Assembly: GCF_012290005.1 (NCBI RefSeq)
Contig: NZ_JAAXMS010000003.1
Location: 434,001 to 498,000 of the forward strand
DNA length: 64,000 nt
Reading direction: 5' to 3'
Source of the DNA: Crateriforma spongiae
GTDB lineage: Bacteria > Planctomycetota > Planctomycetia > Pirellulales > Pirellulaceae
Positions 7,523-14,787 of this stretch are shown piece after piece. The notes below the pieces were generated by a model. It was not told the DNA's origin and made no database searches. It saw only the letters and a list, made by a program, of their open reading frames with translations. How positions within the stretch are numbered: the first letter of the stretch is position 1; the number at the start of each line of letters is the position of its first letter. Made by a program: the position numbers and the translations under genes.

Positions 7523-8155
7523 TCATGGATTCCCGGCGGGTTCAAGAATCCCGGCCTCCCGGAGCACCGAATACACGGTCGGGCGACTCACCCGGACGGC
7601 CCGAGCGACGGCGGTTATGGTTTGGCCCGATTTGTAAAACTCAACAATGGCCTTGTGTGTGTCGGCGTTGACTGTGCGGCGGACGCCCTTTTTGGAGCCG
7701 CCCCACCGCTTACCATTTGCCCTAGCTACTGCCTGCCCAGCTTTGACACGCTCGCCCCTAACTTCGGTCTCGTACTGGGCGACGGATGCTAACACGTTCG
7801 CCATGAGCCGACCTGCTGGTGTTGATAGGTCAAGGCCGTCCCTTACCGAGACAAGATTGATCTTTCTGGCATTCAAATCTTCAAAAAGTGCCGTTAATCC
7901 CGAGGCCGTTCGCCCTAGTCGATCTAATCGCCATACGACAATCCGTGAGACTTTCCCTGCCCTGGCATCACGTTCTAAACGTTCCCATTCCGGTCGGCTC
8001 ATTGACTTCCCAGACGCCTTATCCTCAAACCATTTCACATCACCATCCAGGCTCTTGATATAGGACTCTAGGTCCGGCTTTTGGGAAGCAGTGTCCTGGT
8101 TATTAGAAGAAACACGACAGTAGACCGCAGTAAACTTGCTCATCTCAGTTATCAT
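7523..8155 (-). CDS. Serine recombinase (resolvase/invertase family)
   Basis: 210 residues, the normal length of small serine recombinases. The catalytic region has YCRVSS with Ser16 as probable nucleophile, the arginine motif VVWRLDRLGRTASGL, and the typical LSTPAGRLMANVLASVAQYE before the long E helix. The C-terminus is a helix-turn-helix, with ITAVARAVRVSRPTVYSVLRE. It may resolve multimers, invert DNA or act as a second recombination system beside the tyrosine integrase. ATG 8155 is used; ATG 8143 (MSKFTAVY) is an equal alternative. It is divergent from the protease-like gene across a 353-bp intergenic region. Confidence 0.9.
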   Translation of the reverse strand: MITEMSKFTAVYCRVSSNNQDTASQKPDLESYIKSLDGDVKWFEDKASGKSMSRPEWERLERDARAGKVSRIVVWRLDRLGRTASGLTALFEDLNARKINLVSVRDGLDLSTPAGRLMANVLASVAQYETEVRGERVKAGQAVARANGKRWGGSKKGVRRTVNADTHKAIVEFYKSGQTITAVARAVRVSRPTVYSVLREAGILEPAGNP

Positions 8156-8508
8156 AGTAAGAGTCGAAACCTCATAACACGAACCGTTTCCTTATAGCGT
8201 AAAACCTATGCGCCGTAAACTACGGTTTATAGGTCGGGCTTTACGGATCAAGGCCGTCTCGGAATCTCTCTACGGCGCACTCTCCGCCTGAGGCAATGCC
8301 GTATAGCGTATATCGCACCCTTATGGGTTCGGCTCGAATCGAGGGTTGATAACTACGGCCTAGGAAGCCCGGTCTCAGTCTTATAGCCCTCAGTTTATTT
8401 ACTGGCCGAAAGAGTAGCGCAGGTATGGGGCTTGCAGTTATAAGGAAAATGTAGGGTCCCGCTTACCCTCTTTGAGTGCGTTCCACCTCTTCGTCGCGAG
8501 AGACAGAC
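8156..8508. promoter_or_regulatory. Divergent intergenic region with repeated TATAG-type motifs
   Basis: 353 bp between divergent genes. TATAGCGTA occurs twice (near 8193 and 8302), and related TTATAG/TATAAG motifs lie near 8228, 8382 and 8440. CCGTAAA (near 8212) is mirrored by TTTACGG (near 8240). This could be a control region with operators and/or a resolvase site for the neighbouring serine recombinase. Confidence 0.4.
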
Positions 8509-9342
8509 ATGTTCCCGTTTCAATCATCCTTCGACCACCAATTCGACCGATTCACCGACGCTGCCGAAAGCCTAGTCGCGAACTCCCGACCCACGCAAAT
8601 CGCCGCCAATCTTGCCGCCTCCGTCACGTTGGCAGACCTAGATGGCCGCGAGTACCTAGTTGCGCCTGTCACGATGGTCCGCGAACAAGTCCTTCATGGC
8701 TCGACTGGCCCCATGTTTTATCCCTCGTCAGTGCTTCAGAGCCGAGTTGAACGTTGGAATGGCGTGCCCCTCGTACTCAACCACCCCAAAGCCAGTCACG
8801 GCTACGTCTCCGCCCGCTCTCCCGACGTTCTCGAAGAACACAGCCTAGGGCACGTCTTCAATGCCCGTTTCGTTGGCAATGCGATCAAGGCCGAGGCGTG
8901 GTTTGATGTTCGTCGCACCCAGCGTCTAGCCCCCGATGTCTACCAGCGAGTCGCCTCCGGCCAGCCCGTCGAATTATCTACCGGCCTATTCACAAGGGCC
9001 GTTAACCGTCCTGGCAAGTTCAAAGGCCGTCCGTTTTCCCACCGACTTGTCGACTACGACGCAGACCACTTTGCAATTCTCCCCCAAGCCAAAGGAGCTT
9101 GTTCCGTGAAAGATGGATGTGGTGTTTCCGTGAATTCGTTCGTCCCCAGCGAACAACCGCTAGTCGCCCCGACGTTGAATTTCAGCGCATCGGACCGCGA
9201 CCCCCAGTTGACCAGCAACGACTCATCGGGGCCGCTCGTAGCACCCGTGTTGGACTTTTCCGACTGTCGTGTCGAGGGTCGTCCCACGATCAACCACCGA
9301 GCCGTTGAGGCGCCCTTGGTCGCACCCAAGTTGGATTTTTAG
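8509..9342 (+). CDS. DUF2213-type prohead protease-like protein with C-terminal PLVAPxLDF repeats
   Basis: 277 residues from ATG 8509; the longer frame begins with a GTG at 8476. The first 200 residues match phage DUF2213 proteins: VPLVLNHPK (His about 92), a GQPVELSTGL stretch (Ser about 157) and DYDADHFAILPQAKGAC, which supply the expected His and Ser positions. This family is found in head operons, where members process scaffold or capsid. The last 60 residues carry PLVAPTLNF, PLVAPVLDF and PLVAPKLDF at 217-225, 242-250 and 269-277, the last ending the protein. No capsid or scaffold gene is next to it, so its substrate may come from another phage. Confidence 0.65.
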   Translation: MFPFQSSFDHQFDRFTDAAESLVANSRPTQIAANLAASVTLADLDGREYLVAPVTMVREQVLHGSTGPMFYPSSVLQSRVERWNGVPLVLNHPKASHGYVSARSPDVLEEHSLGHVFNARFVGNAIKAEAWFDVRRTQRLAPDVYQRVASGQPVELSTGLFTRAVNRPGKFKGRPFSHRLVDYDADHFAILPQAKGACSVKDGCGVSVNSFVPSEQPLVAPTLNFSASDRDPQLTSNDSSGPLVAPVLDFSDCRVEGRPTINHRAVEAPLVAPKLDF

Positions 9343-9591
9343 ACGCTTTAGCGTGGAGGCTTAACCAAGTGTCCCGTAGGCGGATGCGATCCCCACCTGT
9401 AGTCAGTTTTTTAGCGGCGGTCATAGTAACCGTAAAAGCGGTTAATGGCTGCGTGGAGTCCAGAGTGTCGTTAGGGGGTGTTGAGTGCGCCGTTTCGTTG
9501 ACATGAAAGCATTTTTCCGTACAGTTATTGCATGTCGCCTGCCAGGACGTTAGGCGGGCTCGTTTAAGAAGTGCCTGTAAAGGAATTTTTC
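9343..9591. other. Short intergenic region
   Basis: 249 bp between two plus-strand genes. TTGACATGAAAGCATTT near 9498 followed by a TATTGC stretch near 9525 could be a sigma70-type promoter for the small gene at 9592. Low certainty. Confidence 0.3.
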
Positions 9592-9786
9592 ATGGCATCC
9601 CCAATTCAGGTCACACTAGTGACCGCCCTCGAAGACCTCGGATTTCAGCGTAAAGAACCTGACGCTGGTGCGCCGCTTGGTGGCCCAGCCGAGGTAGAGG
9701 TCACGGAAAAGACGCTTGAGGGCCTGAAGGGCCTGATTGGCAAGACGGTCGAAGTGGATTCCGGCGGCAAGGTATCCGTCGTCTAG
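9592..9786 (+). CDS. Small acidic hypothetical protein
   Basis: 64 residues from ATG 9592, with TAAAGGAA ending about 7 nt upstream; the frame is open to GTG 9571. The N-terminus SPIQVTLVTALEDLGF is followed by a Gly/Pro-rich linker and EKTLEGLKGLIGKTVEVDSGGKV. A strong terminator follows 30 bp after the stop. No family recognised. The good ribosome binding site and own terminator make it a real gene, perhaps a small regulator. Confidence 0.6.
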   Translation: MASPIQVTLVTALEDLGFQRKEPDAGAPLGGPAEVEVTEKTLEGLKGLIGKTVEVDSGGKVSVV

Positions 9787-9815
9787 CTGGTATCTTCTGG
9801 TATCGACCTGCGTTG

Positions 9816-9845
9816 CCGACCGCTTTCGAGCGGTCGGTTTTTCTT
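9816..9845 (+). terminator. Rho-independent terminator
   Basis: CCGACCGCT pairs with AGCGGTCGG around a TTCG tetraloop, followed directly by TTTTTCTTT. Ends transcription of the small gene at 9592-9786. Confidence 0.9.
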
Positions 9846-9984
9846 TGGGCTACATTTCACTCGATCTTAGGTGGTTGCTAGCCTCGTTCGACGCTTAGTG
9901 GGATCGACAGGCCTTTGTGCCCAATCCAAAACGGAAGGGCACCGGGGATCTTTACTATTGCCCGGTTTCTTCCCGCTTCGCCGG

Positions 9985-10203
9985 TCAGTCGTTCAATTCC
10001 GCGAGTCGTTCAAGGATCGCCCCCTCAACCTCCCGCAGTTTGAACAGATACACTCGGACTTCCTCGATGTCCTTCAATGGCCCCCCCGCGTCCATACGGT
10101 CCATCTCGTCCGTCACGTAGATTTGGCACTTGCCGATGGCGTCACGAGTGAAGTCAAGCCACATCTGCAACCAGGCCCGGCGAATACTATTCTCCGGTGT
10201 CAT
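9985..10203 (-). CDS. Small hypothetical protein coupled to the zinc-ribbon gene
   Basis: 72 residues from ATG 10203, with GGAG about 10 nt upstream; the frame begins with a TTG at 10218. It reads as mostly helical: RRAWLQMWLDFTRDAIGK, then IEEVRVYLFKLREVEGAIL. The start lies inside the last codons of the upstream zinc-ribbon gene, so both are translated from one mRNA. It may be a replication accessory protein, but only context suggests this. Confidence 0.5.
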   Translation of the reverse strand: MTPENSIRRAWLQMWLDFTRDAIGKCQIYVTDEMDRMDAGGPLKDIEEVRVYLFKLREVEGAILERLAELND

Positions 10204-10747
10204 GATCCGTCTCCACAAACGTGTCAGCGATACCTAGTTCTTCGAGCAGCCCCATTTTGAAGGCGGCTTCGCGTTGACACTGGCGGCGGAAGTGGGCACC
10301 GATTTCCGGCGGCACTAGACCGACCACTGCAAGGTTTTCGAAAAGCTCCATTGCATCCGTAACTTTCCGAACTTGGGCATCCGTTGATGCGTGGTCGCCC
10401 ACGTCCCGCCACCATCGCTTCCAGACCTCGTTCGGTGAGAGGTCCGGGTATGACCCCGCCCCGCTTTGTCCTGAAGGAAGAGATCCAGAGGTGGTTGCGT
10501 CAAAGTCCTTGCGAAATTCGGCGATCAACTGCTTTCGTTCGTCCGGGTTCAAGTCCGGTCGGAGTTTCGTAGCGAGATCCATCGCGTCACCCCACTTGTC
10601 GCAGTTCCAGCACTTAAACTTGATTGCGTAATCGCGTTTTGGTGGACGCACTTTGAGTTGCGCCTCGTTGCACCAGGGACAAACCCATTGTTTTCGGGCT
10701 GTCGGTCTTCCTATCAGCTTGGTTGCTACGTATTCGAGAAATATCAT
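10187..10747 (-). CDS. Zinc-ribbon, primase-like replication protein
   Basis: 186 residues. Near the N-terminus WVCPWCN and FKCWNCDKWGDAMDLATKL form a four-Cys zinc ribbon of the CHC2/primase type. The rest is helical and acidic with no visible TOPRIM or other catalytic domain, and is too short for a full primase. It follows the DUF3631 helicase gene on the same strand, so the pair probably starts replication of the element. An alternative is a zinc-ribbon regulatory protein. The 68-bp gap to the helicase gene contains a perfect 22-bp GC palindrome. Confidence 0.55.
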   Translation of the reverse strand: MIFLEYVATKLIGRPTARKQWVCPWCNEAQLKVRPPKRDYAIKFKCWNCDKWGDAMDLATKLRPDLNPDERKQLIAEFRKDFDATTSGSLPSGQSGAGSYPDLSPNEVWKRWWRDVGDHASTDAQVRKVTDAMELFENLAVVGLVPPEIGAHFRRQCQREAAFKMGLLEELGIADTFVETDHDTGE

Positions 10748-10792
10748 TTAATTGATCCATATAGGATGTGTTATCTAAAGAGGTCGGCTAGG

Positions 10793-10814
10793 CCGGCCGG
10801 GCCGGCCCGGCCGG
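10793..10814. repeat. Perfect 22-bp all-GC palindrome
   Basis: CCGGCCGGGCC followed by its exact reverse complement, sitting 1 bp after the helicase stop codon. No T-run follows on either strand, so it is not a standard terminator. It could be a protein-binding site, a cruciform-forming element or part of a replication origin. Confidence 0.75.
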
Positions 10815-10815
10815 G

Positions 10816-12036
10816 TTACGGAGAAGGGGTACGGGGGGCGTACCGTTCCCATGTCGAATCAAAATCGTGAGCCCAGTAGCCCCGTTTTCTGCGAGTCCGA
10901 TCCCGGCTGGATCGAATTCCGTAGGGTCGGAGCAATCGTGCGATCGCGTCTGCCGAAATTGGCCGTCCGCTTGAAAAACGCTGCCACTCTTCTTCTTCCC
11001 GAGCGACGAGTTTTCGAATTAGGTTTTTGGTAAGCAAAAACTTCCCGCCGTTCTCATCAGGCTTGACGCGGTCGAAGATTTCGCGTGCCGCAATCAGCAA
11101 CTTGACGCCCGGTGTAGAGAGTTCGGCTTGCCGGTCCTGCTCTTCCAACTCGAACACAAATCGCCGAAGTGCTGGCAACGATTCTTCGTCGTCGACCATC
11201 ACCACGGATTGGAGTGGCAACATCAACTCGGCCATTCGGTCGTTCGCGATATCGAACTCATCGGTGGTGTCATAGGCTTCCGCGACCCGCCCGGCGTGAT
11301 CCGTACACCACGCTACGATGCTCTCTCGCACCTTTTCCGCGTCCGGTTCGACCACTCGTGACCGAAACCTCGTGACCGAATCGTCGGCCGTCTTACGGGC
11401 CAAGCGAACCTCCACGCATCGGTCGGCAAGAACGCCGTCCAAGTTGCCGATGAGGGCGACGACTTTGGGCGAGTACACGCGGAACTGGACGATCTCATCA
11501 TTCCGGTCGCCACCGACCCGATGGACGGCAGCGTTCCGGTCGATCGCGGCGCAAAAGATCTCTTGAATCGCGATAGAGTTTTCGGAACCCTGACGACTTA
11601 ACGATTGCGCTTCGTCCATGATCAGTGTCGGCTTTTTCTCTTCGATCAGCCGATAGACTACGGCGGGCGACATGTTCGATGTCATCACCGCTTCCCGACT
11701 CAGCAACTCGATGAGTTGCAAGCACCGAGTCTTTCCGCATCGCTTTTCCGGACTCGTGATCGCCAGATGGGGAAAACGATCAAACGAATCAATGATGTGC
11801 GAAGCTAGTATCCAGCTCGCCATCACGATCCGAGCGTCATCCGGCATGACGATATAGGTGCCGATGAAATCAGCCACCGTCCGGACAATCGAGGCCGTCC
11901 CCCCTCGGGCAACCCGGCCGACCCGGCCTACCCGGCCTTTGGCGGTTCGCTTGGGCTTTCGTTTCCGAGTTTTCCTTTCAGGACCAGGCGGGGCGGGGTT
12001 TACCTCCGGCTGCTTCTTGGTTTTCCGTTTAACCAT
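10816..12036 (-). CDS. DUF3631-type helicase/ATPase
   Basis: 406 residues from ATG 12036, chosen because GGAGGA precedes it by 9 nt and the stop of the upstream gene overlaps here. The N-terminal 45 residues are very basic, with a GRVGRVGRVARGG repeat. The ATPase follows: Walker A SPEKRCGKTR at about 94-103, Walker B LIMDEAQ at about 138-144, then a sensor region VVALIGNLDGVLADRCVEVRL. The C-terminal part carries the DUF3631 extension with a WHTH-like LLRPYGIRSSRDR. DUF3631 proteins are phage or plasmid replicative helicase-like ATPases. This is the main replication gene of the element. Confidence 0.75.
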   Translation of the reverse strand: MVKRKTKKQPEVNPAPPGPERKTRKRKPKRTAKGRVGRVGRVARGGTASIVRTVADFIGTYIVMPDDARIVMASWILASHIIDSFDRFPHLAITSPEKRCGKTRCLQLIELLSREAVMTSNMSPAVVYRLIEEKKPTLIMDEAQSLSRQGSENSIAIQEIFCAAIDRNAAVHRVGGDRNDEIVQFRVYSPKVVALIGNLDGVLADRCVEVRLARKTADDSVTRFRSRVVEPDAEKVRESIVAWCTDHAGRVAEAYDTTDEFDIANDRMAELMLPLQSVVMVDDEESLPALRRFVFELEEQDRQAELSTPGVKLLIAAREIFDRVKPDENGGKFLLTKNLIRKLVAREEEEWQRFSSGRPISADAIARLLRPYGIRSSRDRTRRKRGYWAHDFDSTWERYAPRTPSP

Positions 12037-12223
12037 CGCGGCGGTCCTCCGTGCGTCGAAGTTCACGTTCGGTCGCATCGCGACAGATAAAGACAATCCG
12101 AATGCCGAACCGCTCGGCTAATCGACGATTGCAGGATCGTTCAAGTTTTTTGTCACCGTTCAAATGGGCGACTCGGGCCAAAGCGACAAGCCTTGACGCA
12201 TCAACGGGTAATTTGGCTTTCAT
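12029..12223 (-). CDS. Small basic protein preceding the helicase gene
   Basis: 64 residues from ATG 12223 with GGAGGTG ideally placed 7 nt upstream. The sequence is basic and helical: ASRLVALARVAHLNGDKKLERSCNRRLAERFGIRIVFI. It overlaps the helicase start by 8 bp. No helix-turn-helix could be confirmed. It may be a small DNA-binding or replication accessory protein. Confidence 0.55.
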   Translation of the reverse strand: MKAKLPVDASRLVALARVAHLNGDKKLERSCNRRLAERFGIRIVFICRDATERELRRTEDRRDG

Positions 12224-12265
12224 GAAATACACCTCCGAATTGGCGAGTACAAAGCCTTCGTAAAT

Positions 12266-12369
12266 CCGGCGGTAAGTAAGCGTCCACGCACGAAAAAAGC
12301 CGCGAAACGGCGTGTCTCGCGGCCTACGGGCGTGTTTCGGCGGTAAGTGGATCGGAACCGGCGGTAAGT
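12266..12369 (+). repeat. Three direct repeats (C)CGGCGGTAAGT
   Basis: CCGGCGGTAAGT at 12266-12277 and 12358-12369, and CGGCGGTAAGT at 12338-12348. The last two start 21 bp apart (copy to copy), about two helical turns. They lie in the gap before the replication genes. Candidate iterons or operators. Confidence 0.55.
12291..12323 (-). terminator. Rho-independent terminator after the 204-aa gene
   Basis: On the minus strand GCCGCGA (12323-12317) pairs with TCGCGGC (12305-12299), then TTTTTTCG follows. It separates the gene at 12369-12983 from the replication genes. Confidence 0.7.
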
Positions 12370-12983
12370 TACCGGCGGTCGGCTTGGTAGAGTTTCCGAG
12401 CGGCCATGATGGTTTCCGTCCAACACGGGGTCTGCTTCACGGCGGCATCCGTTACGCCAAACTTCTCACCCCACATCTTCGCGGTCCAGTGGATCCGATC
12501 GGGATGTTTTTGGATGGCTTCCGCTAGTCGTTGGTTGGTTTTGCCCTTTCCCCGTGTCGACGACTTGCCTTGCCTTCGAGCGACCGTCTCGGCTTTCGAT
12601 TTCGCCAAGGCCCGCAAAACGTCAAGAGCATCGTCGACCGATTCAATCTTGCTGTCGGCACCCTCGGGCATAGTGCTGCGCAAGTCACGGCGGATAGCAC
12701 CAACCATCAGCTCGATTCTCGGCCCGATGGCATCCTTCATGACCTTCCATGGGATACAATCGCTCCAATCGCGGACCCACACGAAGAGAGCTTCAGGCCC
12801 TTCTGGTATGTCGAAGACTTGTACCACGAAGATTTTTCGGAGATAACTCAACGTGTCCTCGTCAACGTGGTAGTACTCGCCAACCCGGTAACCTATACCA
12901 AGGCTTCCGATCCGGACGGTATGGCCATGCTCGTCTACGATCTTTCTTAATTTCCGCTTGCAGACCTTACAAAGGATCAACAT
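12369..12983 (-). CDS. Hypothetical protein with N-terminal Cys pair and C-terminal HTH-like region
   Basis: 204 residues, start ATG 12983 with GGAG 8 nt upstream. The N-terminus LILCKVCKRKLRK could be half of a zinc site. The C-terminal 60 residues follow a basic, Ser/Lys/Gly-rich linker and include RLAEAIQKHPDRIHWTAK followed by KFGVTDAAVKQTPCW, which resembles a winged helix. This would suit a transcriptional or copy-number regulator. It lies between the integrase and the replication genes, with direct repeats right behind its stop that could be its target. Confidence 0.5.
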   Translation of the reverse strand: MLILCKVCKRKLRKIVDEHGHTVRIGSLGIGYRVGEYYHVDEDTLSYLRKIFVVQVFDIPEGPEALFVWVRDWSDCIPWKVMKDAIGPRIELMVGAIRRDLRSTMPEGADSKIESVDDALDVLRALAKSKAETVARRQGKSSTRGKGKTNQRLAEAIQKHPDRIHWTAKMWGEKFGVTDAAVKQTPCWTETIMAARKLYQADRR

Positions 12984-13153
12984 CCTTCGTTCTCCAGTAA
13001 ACGTTCCAGGGTAAAAGCGGCGGAGGGCAACCGGCCTGGATATCCGGCGTTTGGGAGCGACCCTAGCCCTCGCCGTAGCTATCCCAATTTTACCCGAAGG
13101 GTGCGTGGACTACCGATCTCCGCCCAGTAAATAGCGTTTAGAGAGTCTATAGA

Positions 13154-14554
13154 CTATCCGTCGATCGCCGCCGCCAACTCAAGACCCAACCACTCAACGG
13201 CGGCATCGAATTGGTCTTGAGGATAGTTGGCGTAGTGCTTCGACTTCATCGAGGCAGCGGCGTGTCCCAGGAAGAGATCACCGAATTGCGGATACTTCGT
13301 TTCCAGCCGAGTTGAAGACGTTTTACGCAACAACTTCATCGGTTTGTCAATCGGCGTTCCGTCTTCGGCCAACTTAGTCCGAAGGCGTTTCCATACCGAG
13401 TCAATGCTGTTTACGTCGGATCGATCGTCCCACAAGGGGTTGCCATTCTCATTCGTCAAGGCCAGCGAATCGTGGCCTGAGCGAAACTTCTTCAAAAGCC
13501 GAAACGTTTCTTTCCACAGCGGGTAGTTCACGGTCGGTATAGCATCGCCGTGCTTTGCCGTTTTAGATCGTTTGCGAGCGATGCGTCCCTTTTTCCAGTC
13601 CACCTCATCGTGGCGAAGCTTGCCGATATCAACTTGCGTCATACCGCAATTCAAACAGAGCAACATAAACAACCTGGTCCGATCGTTTGCTCCTTTGTAC
13701 AGCGTCTGTAGTTCGAGTTCGTCGAATACTTGGATCCTTCCGGCTGATGCCGTAATCGACAGCCTATTGGGGGAATCAAGGATGGCAGGCCGTTCTATCA
13801 AGCTTTCCGAAACGGCCCATCGGACGAATTGAACCGCAACGGCCAACTTGTCCTTTGCCGTCTTGGCACTCAACGTGTCGCTGGCAACTTGGTCAAGCAG
13901 TTCGATGCGATAGTTGGTCAATGCTCCATTCGTCAACTCGGACGGCTTCTTGTTGGCACCGACGAACGAGACGAACTGATCAACCTTGATCTTTAGTTGC
14001 TTGTAGCGGCCGAATGACAACTGGCCCGCATCTGCCTCGGCTTTCTTCTCTTTCAAAAACGTCCGGGCAATCGCCCCGAGCGTACCAGAGGCCGTAGGTT
14101 GGGGCTTGGTGGCCCATGGCGGGTCGCTTCGATCGAGGACCGCTTTTTCTGGAAAGTAGCACTCTAGCAAACCACGCGGATCAGCTTCGATTTCCTGAAG
14201 GCTCAACGGGCACTTAACGCCACGGTCGCGGAGAAGTTTTGCGGCGATCTGGTTGGCCCGGACGTACTTCCAATCACGCCGGTTATCGAAGGAGTCCTGC
14301 TTTTCGAGGTCAGCCAAGATTCGGTCGGCGTTCTCGATCAAGAGGTTCCACGCCCTTTGGCTGGGGTCGTTAGCGGCCTCCGCTTCATCGACCTTTGCTT
14401 TCCATTCTTCAAACTCGGCCAGCACCCGCTGGTAGCTTTCCTCTCTAGACTCGTCCGGTCGCTTGTTGCGCTGGAAATACTTGCCTTTGTAGAGCTTTCG
14501 CCATCGTCCGCCTTGGTCGTGCGGACGCCAGTTCAATATCCGTTTCGTCGCCAT
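13154..14554 (-). CDS. int: Tyrosine recombinase (site-specific integrase) with unusual catalytic residues
   Basis: 466 residues, start ATG 14554 with GAGG 7 nt upstream. The N-terminal 150 residues are helical and charged, then a core-binding (SAM-like) domain at about 155-255 and the catalytic domain at 275-455. Visible catalytic residues are Arg410 (LLRKTSST), His431 (LGH) and Tyr441 (KHYANY). The first arginine is replaced: LNCGMTQVDIGKL has Thr306 where most members have Arg, and the His of HxxR is Lys407. The gene is 142 bp from the right attachment repeat, the usual place for the integrase of a tRNA-inserting element. Planctomycete integrases may share these substitutions, so it is not necessarily inactive. 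Confidence 0.85.
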   Translation of the reverse strand: MATKRILNWRPHDQGGRWRKLYKGKYFQRNKRPDESREESYQRVLAEFEEWKAKVDEAEAANDPSQRAWNLLIENADRILADLEKQDSFDNRRDWKYVRANQIAAKLLRDRGVKCPLSLQEIEADPRGLLECYFPEKAVLDRSDPPWATKPQPTASGTLGAIARTFLKEKKAEADAGQLSFGRYKQLKIKVDQFVSFVGANKKPSELTNGALTNYRIELLDQVASDTLSAKTAKDKLAVAVQFVRWAVSESLIERPAILDSPNRLSITASAGRIQVFDELELQTLYKGANDRTRLFMLLCLNCGMTQVDIGKLRHDEVDWKKGRIARKRSKTAKHGDAIPTVNYPLWKETFRLLKKFRSGHDSLALTNENGNPLWDDRSDVNSIDSVWKRLRTKLAEDGTPIDKPMKLLRKTSSTRLETKYPQFGDLFLGHAAASMKSKHYANYPQDQFDAAVEWLGLELAAAIDG

Positions 14555-14566
14555 CGTCTTACCTCA

Positions 14567-14655
14567 GGGCCTAAAGGTGCGTCCCCTAAGGATATCCGGC
14601 CTAGGCCCGCGCAGGTAGGCCCGATTCGGGCCTTAAATCGGAGAAACGGGCCTAG
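14567..14655. repeat. Cluster of GGGCCTA-type motifs at the right element end
   Basis: GGGCCTAA at 14567-14574, GGCCTAGGCCC at 14598-14608 (itself palindromic), TAGGCCCG at 14616-14623, GGGCCTTAA at 14628-14636 and GGGCCTAG at 14648-14655. The same motif clusters inside the left end, so these are likely integrase arm sites or an operator for the int promoter, which must be here. Confidence 0.5.
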
Positions 14656-14696
14656 AGAATTGCGTTTCCTTTATAAAGAAAAGTGCCAAACGTGTA

Positions 14697-14742
14697 CGTT
14701 CGGGACGTAGAGGTCGCTAGTTCGAATCTAGTCGCCCCGACT
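14697..14742 (+). repeat. Right attachment repeat: 3' part of tRNA-Pro(CGG)
   Basis: Exact copy of 4512-4557. The anticodon stem can form four of five pairs here, but no D-arm or acceptor 5' strand precedes it, so it is not an intact tRNA. It is followed after 7 bp by a strong terminator, as expected of the original tRNA 3' flank. Confidence 0.85.
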
Positions 14743-14748
14743 CATTCA

Positions 14749-14787
14749 AAACCCTCTGAAGCCAAGTGTTTCAGAGGGTTTTTTTGT
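14749..14787 (+). terminator. Terminator behind the tRNA-Pro fragment
   Basis: AACCCTCTGAA (14750-14760) pairs with TTCAGAGGGTT (14770-14780), followed by TTTTTT. Probably the original terminator of the tRNA-Pro gene, which places the undisturbed chromosome to the right. Confidence 0.85.
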
